A program made the position numbers and the translations under genes. Of a stretch of 64,000 nucleotides of DNA, positions 23,768 to 33,612 are shown piece after piece. The stretch comes from Polytrichum commune (taxonomy: Eukaryota > Streptophyta > Polytrichopsida > Polytrichales > Polytrichaceae), in NCBI GenBank assembly GCA_950295325.1, contig OX485806.1:11344001-11408000 (forward strand), in the 5' to 3' direction. The notes beneath the pieces are model-generated. The model had not been told where the DNA came from. It worked only from the letters and a program-made list of their open reading frames with translations, and did no database searches. Position 1 is the first letter of the stretch. Every line of letters starts with the position of its first letter.

Positions 23768-24205
23768 CTAGAATATTTGTCGCATGATGGCTGCTATTAG
23801 TAGTTTGTCTGGGTGGTGGTGTTGAGATGTTGGGTGGTGTATGTGATTGTGAATTAGGTATATATTGTTAAGGCTATCAGTGAATATGTGTGTGTCTAGT
23901 TGGGCGTTTTGAATGGTTTTGATGGCTATTAGTATTGCATTAAGTTCAGCGAGTAGGATGTTATGGTATCCTGGGAGTCTTTCTGCTATGCGGAGGTTGT
24001 TGTTGGGGCTATAGATTCCAAATCCCGTTGTATTTCCTTCTATTAGTCCTTCGGCATTTTTGGTGGGTGGGATGAACGAGCCGTCTGTGTATATGCATTG
24101 TTGTGGGTGGTATTTAAGAGGGTGAATGTTATAGTATTCGGCTAGTATGGGTGTCATGAGGGTGTTTGTGGGAGTGGGGGCACTGATTTTAGGTGCGTTT
24201 TCCAT
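23690..24205 (-). pseudogene. LINE RNase H domain
   Basis: The frame contains I-Y-T-D-G-S-F (first catalytic Asp), L-L-A-E-L-N-A-I-L (Glu) and H-I-F-T-D-S-L (second Asp). After a TAG at 23,768-23,770 the same frame continues with R-A-H-S-G-I-I-G-N-E-I-A-D, the typical C-terminal RNase H motif with His and Asp. The enzyme would remove the RNA strand during second-strand synthesis. A frameshift near 24,190 separates it from the upstream region. Confidence 0.8.
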
Positions 24206-25180
24206 GTTTTGGAGAACTTTACTTTGTATTTCGTGGGGGTGGGTTTGATGGGGTATGTGTCTAAGTGTATGTTAAGGGTGTTTTGTAGGACTTGGCGTAG
24301 TGCATGTGGGGTTTGTAAACTTGTTGTGGGGTGGATTTGGTTGTGTACGCATATTATTAATGTTAAGGAGGGTTCTACGTAATTGTAATATTTGGGCCAT
24401 TCCGGTGTGGGTTCGTAAGTGATGGCGTGGGGTGGGATGGTCGCTATTGTGTGAATGTCTGCAGTTGTGGTGTTTGGAAGTTTTTGTGGTGTCCGATCAT
24501 TGTGGTGGACGATTAGTATGGTGGCTGTGTGTGCATCTTCTTTCGCTGCCATTCTAGCCCAATGGATAGCCTCTAGAGTTGTTTTGTGGTCTGTGGGGTA
24601 TGCTAGTCCTATTCCTTTCCACCTGGAGGATTGTGCGTGTCCTAGGGAGCTGAATATTATATCTCGGTTGTGGGGTGAGTTATATTGTGTGAGTTTAGTG
24701 GGGCAAGTAAGTGGGGAGGAGTAGTAGAAGTGTGTTATGTTAAAGGAGTTGATTAGTAGGTTTGTTATGTCTGGGTGTAGTGTTTGGTGGTTGTTATGGG
24801 GGTGTGTGTTTTTTGGCTATTTCTTGGGGAGTAAGGTTATGTATCTTTTTATTATCCATAGAATTTCCGTTTCGAAGTCTTGTGGTGGGGGTTGTAGGAA
24901 GTTTGCTAGGTGTTATAGGGTGTTGTGGGAATATTGGTTTCATAACCATTGGAGTCTTTCGGTGGTGATGGTGGCTATGTGGTTTCCACTTGGGTTGTAA
25001 ATGTGGGTTTCTGAGGCTTGTATCTGTATGGTAGGTTTGTTTACTAGGATGTCTTTGTCCGGGTTGCATTCTTGTGTAGATAGTTTGAGATTAGTGATTT
25101 TTAAGGGCGGGTGTATGAATTTGTTGTCCTTTGTTGGGATATTGTTGTATGAGGCGTAGGCTTGGATGGTTTGTTGTTTT
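24206..25180 (-). pseudogene. LINE linker region of unknown function between RT and RNase H
   Basis: About 300 residues of protein-like sequence join the RT to RNase H once the frame change near 25,170 is followed. The RT frame ends in Q-I-H-T-P, whereas the neighbouring frame reads F-I-H-P-P-L-K-I-T-N-L-K. Notable stretches are T-L-E-A-I-H-W-A-R-M-A-A-K and P-E-W-P-K-Y-Y-N-Y-V-E-P-S-L-T. The tone (WARMAAKEDA, ILIVHHND) is that of a globular enzyme-like domain, but I cannot name it. It is broken by at least one TAA near 24,930. Confidence 0.5.
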
Positions 25181-28100
25181 AGGGTGTATGTGGTATTGTG
25201 TGCGTAGGAGGAGGTTATGGTCTAGGAGTATGTTGTCTGGGTGTAGGAGGTCTTCTTCCATGCGCCATTGTTGTGTGGTACCGTTTGTAGTTTGCCATTG
25301 GCATAGGTATGCCTTTCTTATGGCTTGTGCTCCCCATCTATCTTTCCTAGTGATGGTTTTTTCGTTGACGATGGATTGGATTGTTTGCCCTAGGATGGGT
25401 TGTGGCGGGATGCCTGGGTCATGTACATTAGTTATGGTTTTTTGTGGTGTTATTTGCGGCTGATCTCTTGGGGGTGTGGGTGTTGTTGGTGGGGGGAATA
25501 TTAGGTGGGCTTGTTGTAGTGCCTCTTTGACGGTTTTGGGTATGTATTTGTATGTTGTTCGGAACTCTTCCGGGGTTAATATGGCTTTGGTTCCTTTGTT
25601 TTGGATTTGTGCTAGTGTTGTGATACCGTATGTATAGAGTTTATCTAGGTATTGTTGGGTTTTTGTCTTTTCATTGTCCGTTAGAGTGGCGTAGTGTGGA
25701 TTTGTTTTCCATATTTGTTCTAATGGGGTTTGCTTAATGGGGAATGCCCGATTGGCCGTGGTGGTATGTATTTCGTATTCTCTTTCCAGCAAGAAAAATG
25801 TTCTGACAATGGGTGATCTTGTGCAAGCTTGTTGTTTGAGTTTAGGGAGGTGTAGTGAACCACCGTATTTGGCTGATATGAATTTGGCTAATTCTTGATA
25901 AATTATACCAAGTTGTCCGGGGTCATTGAGGGCTTGTATTAGTTGTTGTCCTATGCAATTTATGTAATCTGGGAGGATTGAGGTCATGTCTATACCAAAT
26001 TCTTCATGTGGGAGGTGTGTGAGGATATTAGCTGTGTTTTTCGGTATGTTACAGATTTCTTTGGCGAGTTTGCTAATTATCTTATCTAATTTTTTAATGT
26101 CTGGTTTGGAGAATGAGACGGCATAATAGGCGTATGCAATGCGGGGTTTTATGACTGTGTTCAGGATCTTAAGTTTTTGTTTGAGGCTAGCGGGGGAGAG
26201 GGTGAGTACTTGGCTCTGTTGTTTGGCTTTTTGTATCGTGATATCTTTTTGTAATTTCCATTTGAGAGATGGTATTAGGTGTATTCCTAGGTATGTGTAT
26301 GGCTCATTTTGTGTGAGAGTGGGGAAGTTGTTTGATTTATATGTAATATTTTGTGATTGGATGTATGTTTTGAAGGTGTTTGGTTCGAGTTTGGATTTAT
26401 TGGGGCATGCTGTGATGGCACATTTAGATAGGTCGAGGTCCATGTGTGACCATTCTGCAAAGTTTTGGAATTTGGCTATTTGGGGTTGGAGGTGTTGTAT
26501 GTTATTTGTGATTATCGCGAGGTCATCAGCGTATGTTGTGGTGGTGCATACGGCTTTGGAAGTGTTGAAGTGGTAGCCTAGGTTGTTTTGTTCTAACCAT
26601 CTTAGAAGGGGTTCCATGAATATTATAAAGAGGTATGAGCTTAGGGTGTCTCCTTGTATGGTATCCCGGCTGATTTTAGTAGGGGGAGTTGTCCCGAAGT
26701 GGTTACCGGTAAAGGATGTGGTAGAATTTTGGTATATATTTCCGACGATTTCGACCGCGTCTGTAGGGAAGCCTAGGTCTTCGATAAGGGCTAATAGCCG
26801 GGCGTGATTTATGGAGCCAAAGGCATTCCGGAAGTCGATATAGGTGAGGTATATGTCTTTATTGGTTAGTCGTGCATCTTCGAGAACGGCTATGACCATT
26901 TGAATTTGTCTTGAGGTGTTGCGTTGCAGCCAGAATCCTTCTTGGCTAAAGTGTAGTAGCCTATGTTGTTCTCCATAACTAGTGAGGAGGGCCGTAATTG
27001 TGCTTGTATAGAGTTTATATATTGTGTTAGTTAGTGCAATTGGTCTATAGTTATTAATGTAAGTGGGATCATCCTTTTTGTGTAGGAAGATGGTTTTGTT
27101 ATGTTTCCAATAAGTGGGGATTTTTCTTTGTTTATGTCGTTGTTGGAAGAATAGGAAAAACATGTCGTGTCATTGTATGGGTAGTGTTTTGATTATATCA
27201 TTGGGAATGTTGTCCGGTCCTGGGGCTTTCCCATGGGTTAGTCTTTTGAGACAATTGTTATAGACTTCCCTGGTAAATTGGATTTATATTTGTATGGTGT
27301 GGGGGCCTCTTTTGTCTAGTACGAAGTCATTGTGTGTATGCCATGGATATTTTCGTATTGCGCATATGCATGTGGTTGGGTGGTTTGTGGTGTCATCACA
27401 AAGGGGTGCTTTCTTTTGGAATGATAGTTGTTGGGTGTGAAATATTTCGTTGGCTATGTCTACGGGTTTGGTTAGGATATTTCTATGTGAGTTTTGTAGA
27501 CAATCGAAGGAGTTGTAAGTTGTTGGTTGGAATATCTTTTTGTGGATAGTTTTGGATTTAGTGCTGAATAAGACTCTATATTTTGTGGTGGTGAGTTTAC
27601 AGTTTAATGCGGTTTGTTTGGAGGTGATTTTGTGGGCTTCGATTTTTGCCAGTTTACCGATGTTGGCTATGTCTTCTATCCACTACGTATGTTCAGTGGG
27701 GTTTGTAGGGAGCGGTGGGATTATGGTGTTGTTGATTGTTTGTAAGACAATGATGTCGGGGTGGTTGTGGAGATGTGTATGTGAGTTTTGGCATGCGGCC
27801 CGGATTGCTTTGCGGATGCTATGGTATATTTTTAGGGTGTGTTTCCACAATTTTTGTTGTTTTCTGGGGAGGAATCCACCTTGGGTGTTTATTCTATTGG
27901 GTAGTGGGGGGGAGGGGTTTGTCATGCAAATTTGCTGGATGCATTCACTGAGTGAGTCTTTGATTGCTTGGAATGTGCTTTGGACAGATTCCCATTATGT
28001 GTGGGTGAGGTGTTTACTTTGTAATATTTGTGTGAGATTTGTTATAGCTAGGTTTTGTTTCTCCATAAATGTGATATGAAGTTTCTGGAGATTGGTGGGG

Positions 28101-28193
28101 GGTATGGGGTATGTGATTCTGGGGTGGTTTGTGGGGGGGTTGCTTTCTTTGATGACTATACTATTGTGGGCTAGGCGTAGGAGGACGGGAAAG
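25091..28193 (-). pseudogene. LINE reverse transcriptase
   Basis: The longest open part, 27,163-25,091 (690 codons), contains N-Y-R-P-I-A-L at 38-44, the A motif I-D-F-R-N-A-F-G with Asp110, Q-G-D-T-L-S at 170-175, and the catalytic Y-A-D-D at 211-214, followed by the thumb and a long C-terminal extension. Upstream the same frame runs back to 28,193 through stops at 27,170, 27,284, 27,683 and 27,995, ending at V-L-L-R-L next to the inserted transposon. The upstream start at 27,163 is therefore not a real start. The RT copies element RNA at the nicked target. The active-site residues survive although the element is dead. Confidence 0.9.
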
Positions 28194-29630
28194 CACGGGG
28201 AGGTCACTTAGTGCATTTTAAAAACGACGTGCGGCATAATATAGGGAGGATTAAAATCATTTGACGTAAAAATTATAAAAGAATTCCAAATAATGAAGGG
28301 TCCATTAAAAGTACATAAGCCCATTACAAGTAAAATAGATAGGTATAAAATATGGGCCATTCCCTTTTAGTAAAAATAATATAGGGGCTGAAAATAAGGA
28401 TCTTAGGATATATGTTTAGTAGAATCAATTTCGTACGCATGCCTCACGAGGGATGGATGAAAAATTACTCATCATTCATCCAAAAATGAATGAAATTGGA
28501 AGCCTTAATACAGAGAACCGGAAAATTTTTGCCAACCGTAGAAGTTGATGGGCATTCCATTTACAAGTCAACGTTTGTCTCGCAACTCAATGGTAATGTT
28601 TTTCTATCCAAAGATAGATTAGCAAGAATTAAACATAGTATTCATTTCAACAACCATGATAATTGTCTCCAAGCAAGATCTTCACGTGGATCAAGTTTGT
28701 TATCTATAGGATCTGATTGTGGGGTGCATTTTGTCCAACAGAGCACAACAATGCTATTGTCAACTGTAAAATCCACTGCCAAACGAAAAAGGGGACGTTC
28801 AATGACTGATGTTAAAGCTGGAAATGCTACTAACATATTGAACAGAGTAGATTCCAGTTCATGGTGGGTGGGTAGGGTGCAGGCTATGCGGCGGCGCAAT
28901 GGGAAACAATTTGGAGTACTTAGGCAAGCGGTTGACCTCCTTGCTCGAACGGGGGAATCAGGAAGGAGAAATCATAATAATCCCCACATCGGATAGCAAA
29001 TGGATTGATGTAGATTGCATTATATCTACGGTAACCATGAGCTACAATTCTACAAATGAGGTGTACACTCTTGATAGGAATGATTCAGAGCAACTGTCCA
29101 AGTTTGTGACAGAATGAACTATATAAGATTCATGACCAAGCTTAAAGTGTTTCACACTATATGGTTTTGGTCTTCACTAGCATGTAAAGTGATTTTGAAT
29201 AAAAGATTTTTATGGAGCGGGTGTTGTGTTTGTGAACACACACACAATCTTGTTGTGTTTGTAAATACATACTCAATCATGTTGTGTTCCATCTTAAGTC
29301 TTCTTTTTGTATTTTCACTTTAAGTTTTTGTACTTGGTTTTTGCAATGGTATGTAATTTTTAAATTTTTTTGTTGCCATGTTTTTCCCATCACTTTTGCA
29401 TTACATACATTCTTAAATTCAGCTTTTTTTAATTAAAAGGAATATAGACTACAAAAAATTTCAATGACATGGGCATTATAAGTAATGGTAGGGTACAAAA
29501 ATAGGCCATTTTAGAATATTATATAATTATAGGGAGCTTTTAATTCGTGCCTTGGAGGTAAATAGCCCCTAAACAAATACCCCTCCGCCGCACGTGGTAC
29601 ACAAAAATCCTACTGAGTGACCTCTCCGTG
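28194..29630. mobile_element. TIR DNA transposon inserted in the LINE endonuclease
   Basis: The ends are inverted: cacggggaggtcacttagtg at 28,194 and, read on the other strand from 29,630, cacggagaggtcactcagta. After a less similar stretch both reach acgtgcggc, about 42 bases in. Flanking eight-base copies cgggaaag (28,186-28,193) and taggatag (29,631-29,638) agree at five positions. The LINE needs cgggatag here to encode D-H-Y-P-V, so each copy has drifted separately. An 8-bp duplication fits hAT- or P-like superfamilies, but the TIR sequence is not one I know. Length is 1,437 bp with one decayed gene inside. Confidence 0.8.
28490..29117 (+). pseudogene. Decayed gene inside the TIR transposon, family unknown
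   Basis: The first frame (28,490-28,996, 168 codons) contains K-S-T-F-V-S-Q-L-N-G-N, L-S-K-D-R-L-A-R-I-K, then K-R-K-R-G-R, and W-W-V-G-R-V-Q-A-M-R-R-R. A second frame (28,899-29,117) overlaps it and continues with S-D-S-K-W-I-D-V-D-C-I-I-S-T-V-T, so a frameshift near 28,930-28,970 probably joins them. The basic stretch could bind DNA. I recognise no DDE transposase triad, so this may be a captured host gene piece or the remnant of an unfamiliar transposon protein. It lies fully within the TIRs. Confidence 0.45.
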
Positions 29631-30390
29631 TAGGATAGTGATCAAAGTTTTGGTTAAGGTTTGTGATTGTGTGGCAGCGTAGGTTGGGGATGTTGGAGTA
29701 AAAACCGTCTATGTGGCTTGTTGAGGTGTAGTTATGGCCACCTTGTCTTGTAAAGCCCTCGTGATTGTGAATTATGTTTAGGCCTATGTTGTGGGTAAAT
29801 TATGCCCAGTCATAATCGTTTTGGTGTGGAGGTGTTAGTATGCCGTTGGATGTTCTGCCTTTTAGTAGTATGTCTCTGTTGAAGTCTCCAGCTAGGATAA
29901 TTTGGTGATTTGGGTATTGGTTTATTAGAAGTTGTATTTGGGTTTGGATTTCTTGTATGAGGGGTGTGTCTTGGGGATGTGTTGGCATGTACATGTTCAG
30001 GATGAGGATGGGTGTAATGAGTTTATTGTTGATTGTTATGGCTTGGAGGTATGGTGATATTTGTTTAGGGGATGGGATTTTTGTGGTGTTTTCATTTGAG
30101 TGTATGGACTTAGGTATCATTGTCAGGATGCCTCCTCTCATGGGGGAGGGGCCGGCATATCGGTTGTTTTTATATGCAATGGTATTGGAGTTGTTGTATA
30201 TAATTTTGTAGTTTTGGAATTTACGGTCTATGTAAGATGTGGATTTGAGTTTTTGGAGTTTGGTTTCTTGTATAAGGATGATATGTGGAGTTGTTTGTAG
30301 TGATTGTGCGAGCTCTTGGATGCCAGGCAAACTAGAGCTAATAGATCCGGTGTTCCACGTGATTATTTGTAAACTTGTGGTTTGGTGAAT
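29631..30390 (-). pseudogene. LINE AP-type endonuclease, interrupted
   Basis: Read on the minus strand from about 30,365: T-W-N-T-G-S, then L-I-Q-E-T-K-L with the metal-binding Glu, I-L-N-M-Y-M-P, A-G-D-F-N-R-D with the catalytic Asp and Asn, a TAA at 29,800-29,802, and N-F-D-H-Y-P at the edge of the inserted transposon. The final block D-H-Y-P-V-L-L-R is split between 29,640 and 28,185. This is the order of the apurinic-endonuclease-like enzyme that nicks target DNA in L1/I/Jockey-type LINEs. The annotated Met at 30,330 is too short to include T-W-N, so the true protein starts farther upstream. Confidence 0.85.
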
Positions 30391-31788
30391 GTTTGTTTGT
30401 GTGGTGCCGAGTGGTGTGGGGGTGTGTGTGTCGTGTTTGTGGGGGGGGGGGGGGGTGGTATCCCCTTATTGGTTGGGTGCATTTGGTTATTTCTTGAATT
30501 ATGTGTGGCGGGAGGTGGGGTAGTTATTTTTGTAAGGTAGTTGTGTTTATTTGTTCTTTTAGGGCAATTTTCTTGTTAATGTGGGTAGAGGCTTGTGTCA
30601 TGGTGATTGGGGTCATGTTGTGTGTGGGGTATTTTGTTATGTGTGAGTTCTTTGTATGCGTGTAGTGTGGCACATTGTGTAGCCTACGTAGAATGGTGAG
30701 GCAGTGTGGGTCCAAGTTGTCTATTAGTCTTTGGTTACATATTTGTGGGCTAGGGCTATATGTGATAATGAGTGCGTAAATTAGGTGTTGTATGGGATAT
30801 TTTGATAGTAGTGAGCTTTGTGTACGAAGGTGGGTTAAGTCTTGGTATCTGGTATTTGGGTTAGTTTGGTTTAGGTAAGGTTCAAAAAGTTTCTCTAGAT
30901 GGGCGTATTGGACTTTGAGAGTTGTTGTGTTTGTCATGAAATATTGTTTTTGTCTCTTGAGGTAATCTTGCGGGAGGTTTTCTAGAATATGTGTGAGAGG
31001 GCCTGGGTTTGTGTGTATGTCGCCGCTTAGTAGGATAATTGTAGCATTGTCTCATGTATAGGAATGGGTGAATTTGATTTTTGGGGATTTGAGGTGTATG
31101 TGGGTGATGTGATAGAATGTACTTATGTGGTTTGTGTTATGTATTGGTTGGGATAGGGGGGTTGGTTTGCTTTTTGGTGGGTGTTGGGTGGGGTGTTGTG
31201 TTTGTTTGGTAGTGTGTGGTTATGGATTGGGGAGGTGACTGTGGTTTTGATACTAGGTTGGTATTCTTGATATTGGTGCATTTTGTGTGAGTGTGTATTA
31301 AGGTTATGGGTGAGTATTAGTGTGAGGCTAATGATGGTTAGTATGGCATAGGTGTGGTATGTGTTTTTTATTGTTTTGTGTTTTGGTTGGGAGTTGTGAT
31401 GTGATGATTGATGTGTACAGGGTTTTCTTTTGTATGTGTGTTTTGTTATTGTGAATGCAAAGGTGTTTTGGGTGTCTTTCGTGGAGGGGTCATTTGGATA
31501 TTGGTTAAGACTCCTTGTGTGTTTGGAGATTGTGTGTGTGAGAATACATCCCATACAAACTATCCATAGAGTAAGTGTTTTATTTGCAACAATGGGATTT
31601 TTATTTATAAAAAGATGTGTGATACATAACCATTGTGTGAAGATCCATAGTGAGCATACTATGGATTGTCTATTCATGTAGGCGATGTAGGTCTTTGTGG
31701 ATGCTTGGTGGAGGGCTACGGATGTGGGCGCCGGGAAATCCAGGGGGTGCTAGGTGGTGTGCGATTGTATCTCCCGCATGGGTGTTGG
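30391..31788 (-). pseudogene. LINE region between ORF1 and endonuclease
   Basis: Two open frames are seen, 30,937-30,524 and 31,677-31,123. The second begins with a hydrophobic half: S-I-V-C-S-L-W-I-F, W-L-C-I-T-H-L-F, and T-L-W-I-V-C-M-G-C-I-L as one or two possible membrane segments, then a His/Thr-rich tail. I recognise no family. The A/C-rich coding strand lengthens chance frames here, so neither frame is certain. A run of 15 G at about 30,440 breaks continuity. Confidence 0.35.
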
Positions 31789-33612
31789 TCATGGACGAGC
31801 TTGGCTTGTGTGGGAGTTGTCCAATGTGTTGGTGGGGGGGGGGGGCTCCGGTGAGGTGGCGGCCAAGGTTTGCATTATGTTGTGGATGCGACTATTCGAT
31901 TGTTGGAACTCCATGGCCATGGCACTCATTATGTTGTGGATGTTTGTGGCATGTGTTTTGAGTGTGTCCGTAGAGGCTTCGATGCGCATATCCGTGTTGA
32001 GGTTGATGTTGTTGGTGAGTGTGGTGAGTTTGTCGTCCATCGTTTCAAGTAGCTCTTTTATTGTCTTGGTAAAGAGTTTCTCCGACACTAAAGGCGAGGA
32101 GGCGGTGGTGTTGCTCATGGCTTGGGCTTTTTGAGCAATAACCTCTCGGACGGGCGCTTGGGCTAGTCGTATGGCCGTTTGATTAGGTTCGGTGCCGTCG
32201 ATGCTACCTTTGTGGGGGATGAAGTCAACGCGCCTCCCGAGGATGTACGTAGATTTCCGGAGCCATTTCGTATAAACCACCGCATTGAAGCATTGGATAT
32301 GGCACCATCCGGCTTGCCGATCATCACCTTGGTTGGGGTTGTGTCTGAAAGTGATACCGGTGATGTTCTCTTCTCCAAATAGTCGTTTAAGGACTTTGGT
32401 GATGGCCGATTGGGATTCCCTTTGAGGTAGATTGTTGGCTACGAGAGTGGTGCTTATTCTAAGTACCGAGAGGTTCCCGGTGTCCTTATCCTTGGTGATG
32501 CTCACTTTGAGGCGTTCGGAGCGATAGATGAGGCCATTGCTAAGGATGTCATCTCTAGATTCTTCGGTGGTGAGAGTGATGAATCCTTCTCTACGTCCGA
32601 TTTGGTGAGAGATAGGATTTCTACCTCCCTACCGTCATAGTAGGATTCACGCATGAGGGTCCGAAGTATATCTACGGCCGTGTTGTTACGGATGGTCTCA
32701 CCTTTGAGATGTAGTCTCATGTTCTTGGCCTTCGTGATGAGCTCAAAACTTTTCTCCACTTTGCCGATGACTCGTTCCCCATCGCCCATTGTCATGACGA
32801 AGGCCCGCTCCCCACGTAGTAGAGCCAATCCATCTCTCTTTGGGTTTTGGAGGTGGATTTTAATAAATCCGGCCCAACTTCGCGTAACCGTGTTGATGCC
32901 AATGTCTATGAGGTTGGAGTAGGTGGAGCCTAGTGGGACATTCATTATCCGTAGCCTTTCCATGCACGCGGTTTTGACCTCCCTCCGGTTGAGCTTCTTG
33001 TATTCTCCGTCGAATCGTATGGTGATGTGGAAGCCTTCGGTTAGGCCCATGTCCGGGGAGGTTTTTTCGTACATGGGAATTTGCGTGAAATGCAAGTGTT
33101 GGCCGGGCACCGCGTCCAGTCAGGTAGAGGGTTTGCTTGGTTCTAGGAAAGGCACATCGGAGCGTTCTAAATTCTTGGATTTCGTTGGCGGGGGTGCCGG
33201 TGGTGGCGAAGTCCTCATCCGTGCGCTTCTCCTTCAACTCTTTTTCCCCTCGTTGTATGGAGAGTGCCTCTTGCATTTGGAAACCTAACCACATTTGGCC
33301 AATCATGTCAATGCCTAGGGTGGCTATCCGTTGTGATCTTGTGTGTGGTGGTGGTGTGGGTTTGTTGAGTAGGGCGGGAGTGGACGTTGCGGTGTAGTCA
33401 TCGGCTTTTCTCCTTTTGGTAGTTTGATTCTCCGATGCATCCTCAATTCTTGGGTTCTGGTATTGCAACGTTTGTGGGGTGCTTTTGGCGATGCGTACTG
33501 ATTTGTGTGGTGTTGCATGCGCAGCTAGTGTTGAGTTCCGTTCGTATGAAATTTGGAATGAGTTGCATCTACGTTCCGGAGAGACATTCTCTAGCTGGGC
33601 ATCCATGTCCAA
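31789..33612 (-). pseudogene. LINE ORF1 with RRM-like domains and coiled coil, two frameshifts
   Basis: Three overlapping frames (33,612-32,860, 33,110-32,502, 32,505-31,789) join into one protein of about 600 aa with frameshifts near 33,120 and 32,600. Domain one contains A-G-F-I-K-I-H-L and G-E-R-A-F-V-M-T-M. After the second shift the frame reads R-R-E-G-F-I-T-L-T-T-E-E-S and L-I-Y-R-S-E-R-L-K-V, and a later block has G-W-C-H-I-Q-C-F-N-A. These look like RNP1/RNP2-type strands of RRM-like folds. The C-terminus (E-L-L-E-T-M-D-D-K-L onward) has heptads suited to a coiled coil, then a proline run. ORF1 proteins coat LINE RNA. No CCHC knuckle is present, unlike most plant L1 ORF1 proteins. Confidence 0.65.

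Noticed and set aside
23000-26580. Plus-strand frames rich in Cys/Trp/Val/Gly through the LINE
   Set aside because: They are complements of the A/C-rich LINE coding strand and show no family motifs.
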